Below, piece by piece: positions 24,247 to 33,259 of a DNA stretch of 36,551 bases. The notes beneath the pieces were generated by a model that worked only from the letters and a program-made list of their open reading frames with translations, did not search any database and was not told where the DNA came from. Numbering within the stretch: the first letter of the stretch is position 1; each line of letters opens with the position of its first letter. Location of the stretch: NCBI RefSeq assembly GCF_000820725.1, contig NZ_CCXH01000002.1, positions 1 through 36,551 on the forward strand, given 5' to 3'. The translations under genes and the position numbers were made by a program. This DNA is from Actinomyces polynesiensis (GTDB taxonomy: Bacteria; Actinomycetota; Actinomycetes; Actinomycetales; Actinomycetaceae).

Positions 24247-27200
24247 ATGGAGACCACAGCACACCGGCCGCGCCGCCCGGGAGCAGTGCGCGGCCCCGCG
24301 CGAGGCGCACGGGCTGCAGGACGTGCCCTCCCCACCTGGGCAGCACGTGCCGGGGCGATGCTCACCGGCCTCGCCCTCGTCGCCTCCGGGGTCGGGCTGG
24401 GGGCACAGCCCGCATCGGCGGAACCCGCGACGCCCGCAGCAGATCCCCTGGTCGTCGCCCAGCAGGACGACGTCACCTACCGGTTCGTGGAGGCCTCGGG
24501 CTCCGCACAGGGGTACGTCCTCGAACTCGACCGGGAGGACGTGCCCCAGTGGCGCACCTCGTCGGGCGCCGTGGGTGTCACCGTGCAGGGGTACTCCACC
24601 GTCAACGCTCCGTACGAGGACGTCACCACCCAGGGTGACACCCGTGTCGCCACTGCCAGCGTCACTGTCGGGGCAGGCACCGTGGTGGAGGTGAGCGACA
24701 CCTACTCCTTCTCCGAGGGGACCCTGGAGATCGCCCGCACCTTCGACGTGACCGCGCTCGCGGCCGCGGACGCGGGGAAGGGGATCTCCCTCACCTTCCC
24801 CCTCGCCGACGCCACAGGGAAGGCACCCGGGTCCTACAAGTGGTTCTCCCCGGGCACCTGGTACGGCAATGACTCGATGACCTTCACGGACCGCAACACC
24901 ATGGCCTTCGACGGGGTGGAGACCTCCCTACCGGTGGACGCCATGACCGCGCCCCTGGTGACCGCCTGGGACCAGTCCTCGACCTACGCCCTCACGCTGC
25001 TGGACCGCACCCCCGGCAAGCGGGAGACGATCGCGGCGGACAAGGACCCCCAGACCTCCAAGACACTGGTCGACGCGCGCATCAACCTCGCCAGCCTGGG
25101 GTTGCGGGCGCTGTCGGGCTCCGGCGGCGCGACCGAACTGTTCCAGACCTACCCGGGCACCAACACGAACTACCGCAACCGCTACTCCGGCAAACCCACC
25201 GCGGCACGCATGGTTCCGCTGTCCCAGGACCTGCACCGGGAGACGGGGATGGCGCTGCGCTACGGGAGTGCGGCGACGTTCGACGACATGGTCACCTCCG
25301 TGTGGCGTCAGGCATTCGCCGAGAGCGCCCGCACCGTGGACCGCGTCGACACGAAGACCCACTTCGACACCATGGTCGACTACATCTACAACTCCTACGG
25401 GACATCCGGCGGGAAGCGCGTCTACTCCACCAACTACGAGCTGCTCCAGACCTCCAGCGGGTTCCTGTGGCGACAGGCCGACCTGGCCTCGATCCAGTTG
25501 GCCCAGGGGTGGCAGCGCGGCGATGAGGAGATGAAGCAACGTGCCCGCAACGTGATCAACGACCAGATCACCAAAGGTGGACTCGTCTCCTCCAACCCCC
25601 GCACCCATGCGGAGGCCATGACGGCGGTCCTCAACGCCTACCTCACGGACCGCGAGCAGGGCACCGACAACCCCACCTGGTTGGCGACCGTGCGCGGCTA
25701 CGGGGACGGCCTCGCGGCCACGCCGAGCATCTGGGCGGTGCCCGTGCTCCTGGACCTGGCGAGCACCACCGGCGAGGCCGGGTACCGCACCAAGGCCTTG
25801 GCCGCCGGGCAGGCCGCCTACCAGACCCAGTCCAAGGACATGTACTTCGTGGGTTCCCTGGAGGACTACAACGGCGGGCCCTCTGAGCGTGACCGTGAGA
25901 TGGGTCTGACCTCCCTGGAGGCCTACATGGCCCTCTACCGGGACTCGACCACCGCGGGTGACAGGGCGAAGTGGCTGGGAGCCGCCCAGCTCGCCGCCGA
26001 CTACTCCGAGACCTGGAGCTACGTCCAGGACCTGACCACGAACCCCGAGGACGCCTCGGCTGACCTGGTGATGTACGGCAATGACCACCTGCCGCCCTAC
26101 GGGATCAGCCAGATCCATGCCGGCGCCGCAGGTGGGGACGTCGCTGCCGCCTTCTTCGTCACCGAGTACTACGAGCTGTGGGAGGCCACCGGGGACGAGC
26201 ACTACCGGGACTTCGCCGTGTTCCTGGAGAAGAACTCCATGCTCTACACGAACATGGGGGACAAGTACGGCCAGATGGCTGACTCCGTGAAGGGATCCGG
26301 ACTGGGCTTCACCAATGAGTACCTGGGCACGGCCGCCAACGACTACTGGAACAACAACCAGCGGGGCGACGGCAACCGCTCGAACATCGGGTGGGCCACG
26401 TACATGCTGGCGGGCATGACCCAGAAGACCCTGGACCGTCTCGGCCGCTACACGGTCGCCGAGCCGACGGTGTCCGACATCAACGGTCTCAACGCCTACT
26501 ACCGACTGGTCAACCGGGCCACGGGCGAGGCACTCGATGTCAGCGACGCCTCACGTGCAGACGGTGCCGCCCTCACCACCACGCCCGTCGAGTCGTCCAC
26601 AGGGGTCTCCACCCAGCAGTGGCTGCTGGAACCCCAGGGCGAGGAAGGACCCGGCGGCTTCAAGGTGGTCAACCGCTCCACCGCGAAGGTGTTGCGCCCC
26701 CAGGGTGATTCCACCAGCGTGGGTGCGGGAGCCGTCCAGAGCATCCCCATGCCGGGACAGCACCTGGGCTACACCTTCTCCCAGCAGGCCGACGGGAGCT
26801 ACCTGGTCACCAACACCGCGTCCGGGAAGGTCCTGGAGCTCAACGACACCGACCCGGCCCTGCCGACGGTCCAGCAGAACACTGCCACAGGATCCGACTA
26901 CCAGAGGTGGTACCTCCAGCCCGTCGGTGATCTCCAGATCCTGGACGCCACCGCCTCCCGGGTCCTGGGAAGCACCCAGGACGGGGTGTCACGCCAATCC
27001 TTCGACGACAATGCCACCACCGCCCAGCGGTGGAGCGCCGTGCCCTCCCTGGACGGATACGTCGGCCTGGTCTCACGTGACTCCGGTCTGGCACTGAGCG
27101 GGTCCGGTGCCACGCCCTCCCTCAGCGCCGCGGGCGCCCCCGACGTCCAGGGGTTCTCACCCGCACAGCAGTGGTTGGTCACGTTGCTCCCCGACGGCTA

Positions 27201-30200
27201 CTTCACGCTGACCTCCCGGGAGGGCCGCTCGCTCGCCGTCGACGGGGACGAGGGCGTCGCCCTCGTCGATGCCGCCTCCGACGGTGCCGCACGTTTCCGG
27301 GTCACCACGGCCGGGCCCGCCACCGTGGACTCCCCGGCCAGTGCCGTGCTCAGTGACGCCGTCACCCTCACGGTCCTCCAGGGTGCGCGGGCCGAACTCC
27401 CCGACTCCGTCACGGTGCACCACTCCGACGGAGCCACGAGCACGGAGCAGGTCCAGTGGGACCTCTCCGGCCTCGACACCCGGGTCGCCGGCACCCACGA
27501 CGTCACCGGGACACTGCCCGGCACGGGTGTCCCCGCACGCGCACGCGTGGTCGTCGTCCCCGAGGGTGACGTGACCGGCCTGCACACGGTGCACCTGGTC
27601 ACCACCGTCGGCACCGTCCCCGTCCTGCCGGGTCTGGTGGTTGCCACCACAGCGGACGGGCGTGAGATCGAACTCCCCGTGACCTGGCAGGGCGTGGACT
27701 CCAGTGACTTCGCCGAGATCGGCGAGGTCACTCTCGCGGGGAGCGTGACCGGGTCCACGCTGCAGGCCAGCGCAGTCATCACCGTCTCGGAGACCCTCAC
27801 ACCCATTGCCGCGGTCCCCGTGGTGCAGGTGCGCACCCAGGCCGGCCAGCGTCCCGTCCTGCCCCAGGACATCGACGTCACCTTCACTGACGGGAGCCAG
27901 GGCTCGGTCCCCGTCCAGTGGCAGGGCGTGGAGGACACACAGTATGCGTCACCGGGCTACTTCACTGTGGACGGCACCACGCCGGGACACCAGGGTGTCG
28001 TGCGCGCCTACGTCACGGTTGCCCAGGTGCTCAACCCCTTCGGCACCGGGGGGGCGAACTGTTGGACGCCCGGCGGGGACGGGACATGGACTGCGGACGG
28101 CTCCCGACTGATCCACGGCGGCAACACAGCCAACAGATCCTCCTACGCCCACGTCTGCGACCCGGTCCAGGGTGGGGCGCTCACCCTGGCCGACGGTATC
28201 GTCGAGACCACGTTGAGCCTGACCTCGACCTACGGCAACGGTGGTCTGTGGGTGCGCTCCAGTGGCACCGACAACGACCGGGACGGCTACTACCTCGGAG
28301 TCGAGCAGCACACCACGAACTTCGTGGCAGGCAAGCAGGTCAACGGCCAGTGGAGTGACGCGATCCAGTGGGCCTACGCCGACACCGGCGTGAAGGGGTC
28401 CGAGTCGCGTCACCTGAAGGTGGTGGCCGACGGGTCGCAGCTGTCGTTCTTCGTCGATGACATGGGGGAACCAGTCCTGACCCAGGAGGACTCCTCCTTC
28501 GCGTCAGGCACCGTGGGGGTGCGGACCTGGCGCTCAGGAGCGGAGGTCACGTCCTTCGTTGTGCGTCCGCTCACCAGCGTCGTGACTGCCTCCGACACGG
28601 CGGTGACCACGTCCGTGGGCACGGCGCCCGCACTGCCGGCCACGATCAGTGCGTTGGACTCCGCGGGTGACGTGGTGTCGACACCGGTGACCTGGGAGAC
28701 CCCCGACCCCGACCGCTACACCACACCGGGCTCCTTCACGGTCCGGGGCCGTCTCACCGGTCTTGACGTCACCGCCGTCGTCACGGTGGAGGACGCCGCA
28801 GCCGCTGCCACCGTGCGCGTGCCCCTGACCCTAACGCGGGTGGGAGTGGCACCGGTCCTTCCCGCGACCGCCACGGAGACGCTGCCCGACGGCACCACCC
28901 GTGACGTCGCGGTGACCTGGCCTCAGTTGGATCCCAGTGACTTCGCCGGGGCCGGGTCCTGGGTGGATGTCGGGGGAACCGTTGTGGGGTCCGCCGAGAC
29001 GGTCACCGCACACGTGGCGGTGGCCAGCTACTCCGACTCCTTTGCCTCCACCGGGGTCGAGGGTTGGAGGACGTACGGCGGGACCTGGTCCACGACCGGA
29101 CCGTCACTGGGCGTGAAGAGGGACACGGCCTGGGGTCGCGGCGAGAAGGCAGTGGCGGATGCTGCTGCGCCCGACGACCTCGTCTACCAGGCGAATGTGC
29201 GTGTGACCGAGGGCAACCAGGCGGGACTCCTGTTCCGCGTGAGCGACCCGGGCGTGGGCGCCGACACCTACCGCGGCTACTACGCGGGCATCGACACCAC
29301 GACCGGCCATGTGATCCTCGGAAAGGCCGACAACGGGTGGACCTCGATCAAGGAGTCCGGAACGGTTCCGGGCATCGCATTCAACCAACCCGTGCAGTTG
29401 CGGGTGGTGGCGCGCGGCTCCCACATCCAGGTGTTCGCAGGTGACATGACCACCCCCGTCATCGACGTCGAGGACTCCAGCCACTCCAGCGGGTCGATCG
29501 GTGTGCGCGGTTGGAACAGTGCCTACCAGGTCTCCGACGCCCTGGTGTCAGGGGTTGCGGACGTGGTCTCGGTGGAGGAGGTCACCACCTCCGTCAAGGG
29601 CAGCGCTGCACCGTCCCTGCCCTCCACCGTACGCGTCACCTACGCGGACGGCTCCTCCGGGCAACTGCCCGTGGAGTGGGACCTCACGGAGGACCTGGAC
29701 CGCACCCAGCCCGAGATCGTCATCACCGGTGCCGTGACGGGGAGCGACATCCCCGCCAGGGCCCTCGTGCAGATCCTGGGTGCCAGTGACATCACCAGCA
29801 CCATGACCGTGTCCGTCTCGACCACCGTCGGGAGCGCCCCGGTGCTGCCCTCCACGGTCAGCGTCACCCGGGTGGAGGGTTCCGTTGCGGACGAGGACGT
29901 GACCTGGGACCAGATCGACCCGGCGCGTTACGCCCGGTCCGGGGCCTTCGTGGTCACCGGGCACCTCACGGACCACCCGGGTGTGGCCGCACATGCCCTG
30001 GTGTACGTGCACGAGGCCACTCCTGACCCTGACGAGATCGTCGAGATCACGCCGGTGGAGGTGGAGACCACGGTCGGCACCGCTCCCGGGCTGCCGGGCC
30101 TGGTCACCGCCGTCCTGGCCAATGGGACCACGCGGGAGGTGGCCGTGACGTGGGATGGCATCACCGCCCAGGAGTACGCCCAGCCAGGGGCCTTCGAGGT

Positions 30201-31227
30201 CCACGGACGCGTCGCGGGCACCGAGGTGAGGGCACTGGCCACCGTCACGGTGGTCGAGATCCCCGCAGGCACTGGGTCCATCGCCGTGGAGGCACGCATC
30301 GATGGAGCGGCAGCCGCGACGGCCCCGGAACAGATTCTGGCCGACGTGGTCTGCACGCTGGACGGCACTGAGGTGGACCTGGGGGACATGACGCGGGTCC
30401 CCGTCGCCACCGGAGGTGCGAGCGTACGCATCGACGGGATCCCGTTGGGTGCCCGGTGCACGGTGAACCAGCAGGGAGAGGTCGGCTCCTTCGGTGAGAC
30501 CCGGCGCTCCTCGACCCCCGAGGGTGGGACGGTCACTGTGGAGCAGAGCGTCGCCGGTGGGGCCGAGGTGCCCGCCGGACAGCGGGTGGTCCTGGTCAAC
30601 ACCTACGACTGGTCTGCCGGTCTGTCCCTCACCCAGGTGGTGCGCGGGGAGGACGGCGCACCCGGGGTGGCGAGTGCGAACCTGGTGGGCGGTGCGAGTT
30701 GGATCGCCATCGGTGGTGGAGCCCCGGGTTCGGTGGACTATGCCCTGAGCTGCTCGACATCTGACGGTCGGCCCGTCGGGGTGGGTGAGTTGGCCTCATT
30801 CCGTCTGACGCACGGACAGGAGGTGCACCTGGGCGGAGCCACGGTCCCTGTGGGGACACGCTGCACCTTGGCTGCCCGGGGCGAGGACGCCACTCACACG
30901 GAGTTCGGGGTGGACCCTGCCTCAACGGTGCAGGCGAACTCCTCGGGCATCCTCGACCTGGTGCTCGGTGAGGACGAGGTCACCATCGTCGCCACGACGA
31001 CCGTCGGGGCAGCCCAGCCCGGTGACGACGGCTCGCCTGATGGCAGTGGTGGCGAGAACGGTTCAGGCGGTCCCAGCACCGGCGCTGGCACAGGAGGACT
31101 GGCCCACACGGGTGCGGACTCCGTCTTGCTGATCACCTTGGGGCTTGTCGGCATGGTGCTGACGATCGCTGGACTGGCTCTCCTGTCCGGGCGTCGCAGG
31201 ATCACTGTGGAGGGTTCGCTCCGCTGA
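24247..31227 (+). CDS. giant cell-wall-anchored protein with unassigned (alpha/alpha)-type catalytic region
   Basis: This 2326-residue secreted protein starts at an ATG after GAAGGGA (24235-24241); an upstream GTG at 24121 is possible but less likely. The signal peptide ends near residue 58 (QPASAEP). Residues ~70-300 are beta-rich. Residues ~340-735 look like an alpha/alpha-barrel enzyme, with conserved-looking segments YNSYGTSGGKRVYSTNYELL, SLEDYNGGPSERDREMG and NDHLPPYGISQIHAGA. The family is not one I can name. A ricin-type lectin region (~742-1020, QQWLLEP, YQRWYL) follows. Then come eight bacterial Ig-like (group 4) repeats interrupted by two concanavalin-like modules (~1265-1440 and ~1595-1770). 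Two DUF5979-like domains precede LAHTG (2285-2289), a hydrophobic helix and a basic tail. It begins 112 bp after the acetylesterase stop with no strong hairpin between, so co-transcription is likely. Confidence 0.85.
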   Translation: METTAHRPRRPGAVRGPARGARAAGRALPTWAARAGAMLTGLALVASGVGLGAQPASAEPATPAADPLVVAQQDDVTYRFVEASGSAQGYVLELDREDVPQWRTSSGAVGVTVQGYSTVNAPYEDVTTQGDTRVATASVTVGAGTVVEVSDTYSFSEGTLEIARTFDVTALAAADAGKGISLTFPLADATGKAPGSYKWFSPGTWYGNDSMTFTDRNTMAFDGVETSLPVDAMTAPLVTAWDQSSTYALTLLDRTPGKRETIAADKDPQTSKTLVDARINLASLGLRALSGSGGATELFQTYPGTNTNYRNRYSGKPTAARMVPLSQDLHRETGMALRYGSAATFDDMVTSVWRQAFAESARTVDRVDTKTHFDTMVDYIYNSYGTSGGKRVYSTNYELLQTSSGFLWRQADLASIQLAQGWQRGDEEMKQRARNVINDQITKGGLVSSNPRTHAEAMTAVLNAYLTDREQGTDNPTWLATVRGYGDGLAATPSIWAVPVLLDLASTTGEAGYRTKALAAGQAAYQTQSKDMYFVGSLEDYNGGPSERDREMGLTSLEAYMALYRDSTTAGDRAKWLGAAQLAADYSETWSYVQDLTTNPEDASADLVMYGNDHLPPYGISQIHAGAAGGDVAAAFFVTEYYELWEATGDEHYRDFAVFLEKNSMLYTNMGDKYGQMADSVKGSGLGFTNEYLGTAANDYWNNNQRGDGNRSNIGWATYMLAGMTQKTLDRLGRYTVAEPTVSDINGLNAYYRLVNRATGEALDVSDASRADGAALTTTPVESSTGVSTQQWLLEPQGEEGPGGFKVVNRSTAKVLRPQGDSTSVGAGAVQSIPMPGQHLGYTFSQQADGSYLVTNTASGKVLELNDTDPALPTVQQNTATGSDYQRWYLQPVGDLQILDATASRVLGSTQDGVSRQSFDDNATTAQRWSAVPSLDGYVGLVSRDSGLALSGSGATPSLSAAGAPDVQGFSPAQQWLVTLLPDGYFTLTSREGRSLAVDGDEGVALVDAASDGAARFRVTTAGPATVDSPASAVLSDAVTLTVLQGARAELPDSVTVHHSDGATSTEQVQWDLSGLDTRVAGTHDVTGTLPGTGVPARARVVVVPEGDVTGLHTVHLVTTVGTVPVLPGLVVATTADGREIELPVTWQGVDSSDFAEIGEVTLAGSVTGSTLQASAVITVSETLTPIAAVPVVQVRTQAGQRPVLPQDIDVTFTDGSQGSVPVQWQGVEDTQYASPGYFTVDGTTPGHQGVVRAYVTVAQVLNPFGTGGANCWTPGGDGTWTADGSRLIHGGNTANRSSYAHVCDPVQGGALTLADGIVETTLSLTSTYGNGGLWVRSSGTDNDRDGYYLGVEQHTTNFVAGKQVNGQWSDAIQWAYADTGVKGSESRHLKVVADGSQLSFFVDDMGEPVLTQEDSSFASGTVGVRTWRSGAEVTSFVVRPLTSVVTASDTAVTTSVGTAPALPATISALDSAGDVVSTPVTWETPDPDRYTTPGSFTVRGRLTGLDVTAVVTVEDAAAAATVRVPLTLTRVGVAPVLPATATETLPDGTTRDVAVTWPQLDPSDFAGAGSWVDVGGTVVGSAETVTAHVAVASYSDSFASTGVEGWRTYGGTWSTTGPSLGVKRDTAWGRGEKAVADAAAPDDLVYQANVRVTEGNQAGLLFRVSDPGVGADTYRGYYAGIDTTTGHVILGKADNGWTSIKESGTVPGIAFNQPVQLRVVARGSHIQVFAGDMTTPVIDVEDSSHSSGSIGVRGWNSAYQVSDALVSGVADVVSVEEVTTSVKGSAAPSLPSTVRVTYADGSSGQLPVEWDLTEDLDRTQPEIVITGAVTGSDIPARALVQILGASDITSTMTVSVSTTVGSAPVLPSTVSVTRVEGSVADEDVTWDQIDPARYARSGAFVVTGHLTDHPGVAAHALVYVHEATPDPDEIVEITPVEVETTVGTAPGLPGLVTAVLANGTTREVAVTWDGITAQEYAQPGAFEVHGRVAGTEVRALATVTVVEIPAGTGSIAVEARIDGAAAATAPEQILADVVCTLDGTEVDLGDMTRVPVATGGASVRIDGIPLGARCTVNQQGEVGSFGETRRSSTPEGGTVTVEQSVAGGAEVPAGQRVVLVNTYDWSAGLSLTQVVRGEDGAPGVASANLVGGASWIAIGGGAPGSVDYALSCSTSDGRPVGVGELASFRLTHGQEVHLGGATVPVGTRCTLAARGEDATHTEFGVDPASTVQANSSGILDLVLGEDEVTIVATTTVGAAQPGDDGSPDGSGGENGSGGPSTGAGTGGLAHTGADSVLLITLGLVGMVLTIAGLALLSGRRRITVEGSLR
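27307..30255 (+). repeat. eight group 4 bacterial Ig-like repeats within the giant protein
   Basis: Protein-level repeats of about 70-75 residues follow a pattern of V-T-T-x-G-x-x-P-x-L-P, then V-x-W, Y-x-x-P-G-x-F and A-x-V-T-V. They start near 27307, 27580, 27800, 28590, 28800, 29570, 29800 and 30040. Concanavalin-like modules occupy about 28040-28570 and 29030-29560. They probably form a rigid stalk. Confidence 0.75.
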
Positions 31228-31235
31228 GACTGGGC

Positions 31236-31274
31236 GTGGGGGGTCTGCGTCCCACAGGGACGCAGACCCCCCAC
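31236..31274 (+). terminator. perfect 18-bp hairpin terminator ending the surface cluster
   Basis: GTGGGGGGTCTGCGTCCC at 31236-31253 is exactly complementary to 31257-31274, closing a 3-nt ACA loop. It begins nine bases after the giant gene's stop. No long T-run follows, but the stem is the strongest in the window. Confidence 0.85.
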
Positions 31275-31473
31275 TCCTGTGCCCGGGCACCTGGTTGCGC
31301 CCTCGTTCGGTGGCGGCAGTTCTGTCGACGCCGGGGGAACAGCGTCGTGGCGTCGGGGTGCGTCCAATGGCGTGGTGCACGGAGGGGGTGGCCGCGTCGC
31401 TGTGAACCCGGCGACGGTGACCGTGCGATCCTTCGAGAGATCTCTTCACGTCCATCTCGAAAGGGCCCCGACG

Positions 31474-31608
31474 ATGCCCGTCGCGCCCGACGACATCGAC
31501 CCTGCTCGTTTCCTCGGTGACCACCTCGCGCAGGTGTCTGCGGCTCTGCTGGGCGACCTGCTCGGCACGGTCATCAACCGGCTGCTGTCCGCGGACCAGG
31601 TCTGCTGA
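31474..31608 (+). pseudogene. N-terminal remnant of an IS256-family (IS1081-like) transposase
   Basis: The 44 codons from the ATG read MPVAPDDIDPARFLGDHLAQ and then a leucine-rich helix ending NRLLSADQVC before a TGA. This resembles the first ~45 residues of IS1081-type transposases, whose N-termini have the pattern ID-x-x-x-LL-x-x-LAQ-x-S-x-x-LL and end with a cysteine-containing LC-G motif. The stop falls exactly where that motif would continue. It is a different IS256 subgroup from the element at 88-1555. The stretch 31609-31767 shows nothing else. Confidence 0.55.
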
Positions 31609-31767
31609 GCCGCCCTCGTCCCCGGTGCCGATGTCAATGCGTGCTCCCCGCCACCGGTGTGAGAGCGAGCCGACATCATCGTCCGAACAGGCGCGTGACC
31701 AGCCGGAGCCGACCGCGTGGACCGCTGGGCGTCCCTGCCCCGCATGGGACTTCGGACCCGGTGATGT

Positions 31768-31773
31768 CATGAT
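31768..31773 (+). promoter_or_regulatory. -10 hexamer for first TetR gene
   Basis: CATGAT ends 6 nt before the ATG at 31780, which would give a leaderless transcript. No clear -35 is visible at the right distance. Confidence 0.3.
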
Positions 31774-31779
31774 GGGGTG

Positions 31780-32508
31780 ATGACAACTTCGACCCGGCGA
31801 CACACACGGACACGCAAGGACCCGGATGTTCGCCTGGAGGAGATCATCCAGGCGGCGACGAAGCTGTTCGGGGAGCGCGGGTTCTGGGCCACCTCCCTGC
31901 AGGACGTGGCCGACGAGTGCGACTTCACAGTCACCGGGATCCTCTACCACGTCGGCAGCAAGGAAGGCCTGATGCAGGCCGTGCTCGACGCCATGGACCA
32001 GAGGCTCTTCGCGGCCTGCGCCCACGAGATGGACCGCGACGGCGTCACCTTCGAACTGGGGCGTGGCGTCCCCGGGATCACCATCGGTCAGCTCTTCCGG
32101 ATCCTCGTGCGCGTCACCGTCACGGACCCCGAGGCCGCCTACCTCTACTCCGTCATGGAGAACGAGTCCACCGACCCCGGCCACCCCGCCCACGCCTACT
32201 TCCGGGTCCGCGAGCAGGCCGCCCTCGAGAGCTACGCCTCCACCGTGCCCGAGGGAAACGGGGACCCGATGGGCGTGGCCCGGATGGCCATGGGGCTGCT
32301 CAGCGGACTCCACGTGCAGTGGCTGCGTGACCCGCACGGCGTGGACATGGTGGCCCTGTGGGAGGAGATCGTCGAGGAGATCCCCGTGCTCGCGGACCGG
32401 ACCCCGGTGGGTCCCCGGCCGGTCGACGCCGAGGGGGGACCGCGGGAGGACGCCCAGGGGGAGTCGGGTGCCGTCCGGGGAGCAGGAGAGGGTGCGGAGA
32501 ATGAGTGA
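31780..32508 (+). CDS. TetR/AcrR-family transcriptional regulator (first of three)
   Basis: This 242-residue repressor-type protein has the TetR helix-turn-helix in residues ~18-65 (EIIQAATKLFGERGFWATSL, QDVADECDFTVTGILYHVG). The C-terminal ligand domain contains the segments YSVMENESTDPGHPAHAYF and MGLLSGLHVQWLRDP, both shared with the two following paralogues. The last ~35 residues are acidic and Gly-rich. I favour the ATG at 31780 over the GTG three bases earlier because a -10-like hexamer sits 6 nt before it and there is no Shine-Dalgarno. Its stop overlaps the next TetR start by eight bases. The adjacent surface-glycosidase cluster is the likely target. Confidence 0.9.
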   Translation: MTTSTRRHTRTRKDPDVRLEEIIQAATKLFGERGFWATSLQDVADECDFTVTGILYHVGSKEGLMQAVLDAMDQRLFAACAHEMDRDGVTFELGRGVPGITIGQLFRILVRVTVTDPEAAYLYSVMENESTDPGHPAHAYFRVREQAALESYASTVPEGNGDPMGVARMAMGLLSGLHVQWLRDPHGVDMVALWEEIVEEIPVLADRTPVGPRPVDAEGGPREDAQGESGAVRGAGEGAENE

Positions 32509-33178
32509 GGAGACGACGGCGGACGGCACATCCCGCAGGCGCAAGCGCCTGAAGCCGGAGGAGAGGCAGGCGCAGATCCTTGGCGCCGCCGAGGAGCTCT
32601 TCGGTCACCATGGCTACTGGGGCACCTCCCTGCAGGACATCGCCAACCACTGCCACTTCACGGTCGCGGGGGTCCTGTACCACTTCGAGTCCAAGGAGGC
32701 CCTGCTCCGGGCGCTCCTGGACTCCCTCGACCGCGCCTACATCAATGACGCCACCCGCGAAGGAGGCGACAAGACCTCGACCTACCGACTGGGAGACCCG
32801 TTGGAGGGGGTGGATCTCGCCTCCATCTGCCGGGTCCTGGTGCTCATCTCCGCCAAGGACGTCTCCCGCACCAGGCTGTACTCGATGCTGGAAAATGAGT
32901 CCACCGATCCCCGTCACCCGGCCCACGACTTCTTCCTGCGCCGTGAGCAGCGTCTGCTCGACTCCTACGAGGTGATCGTGGCACGCACGGTCGAGAGGCC
33001 CCTGTCGATCGCGCGCATGGCCATGGGACTCATCAGCGGGCTGCGCGTGCAGTGGCTGAGGGATCCGGAGGGACTCGACATCCTGGCCATGTGGGACTCC
33101 ATGGTGGAGGGCATCCCCCTGCTGCGCAGGGACGCTGACCGGTCCGGTGGCGACGGGAGCGACCCGGAGCAGGGATGA
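32501..33178 (+). CDS. TetR/AcrR-family transcriptional regulator (second of three)
   Basis: This 225-residue protein starts at the ATG in ATGAGTGA, overlapping the end of the first TetR gene, with GGAGAGGGTGCGGAGA upstream as ribosome-binding region. The open frame extends much further 5' to 32063, but that is a shadow of the first gene. The helix-turn-helix covers ~20-70 (ILGAAEELFGHHGYWGTSLQ, HFTVAGVLYHFESKE). The C-terminal domain repeats the first paralogue's signature (YSMLENESTDPRHPAHDFF, MGLISGLRVQWLRDP). The overlap means the two are co-translated and may form a heterodimer or have diverged in ligand. Confidence 0.9.
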   Translation: MSEETTADGTSRRRKRLKPEERQAQILGAAEELFGHHGYWGTSLQDIANHCHFTVAGVLYHFESKEALLRALLDSLDRAYINDATREGGDKTSTYRLGDPLEGVDLASICRVLVLISAKDVSRTRLYSMLENESTDPRHPAHDFFLRREQRLLDSYEVIVARTVERPLSIARMAMGLISGLRVQWLRDPEGLDILAMWDSMVEGIPLLRRDADRSGGDGSDPEQG

Positions 33179-33224
33179 TGCCCACGGACGTGGCCGGCTC
33201 GGCGGGTCGGCGCAGACCCATCCC

Positions 33225-33253
33225 GTGCACAGGGACGAAGGTCCCCCTAGAGT
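33225..33253 (+). promoter_or_regulatory. promoter of third TetR gene, leaderless
   Basis: -35 GTGCAC at 33225-33230, a 17-nt spacer, and -10 TAGAGT at 33248-33253. The ATG at 33260 is 6 nt after the -10, so the transcript should begin at the start codon. No Shine-Dalgarno is present. Confidence 0.55.
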
Positions 33254-33259
33254 CGGTGA

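Noticed and set aside
32063-32500. 5' extension of the second TetR gene
   Set aside because: It is a Ser/Pro/Arg-rich shadow of the first TetR gene; the ATG in ATGAGTGA gives the normal N-terminus.
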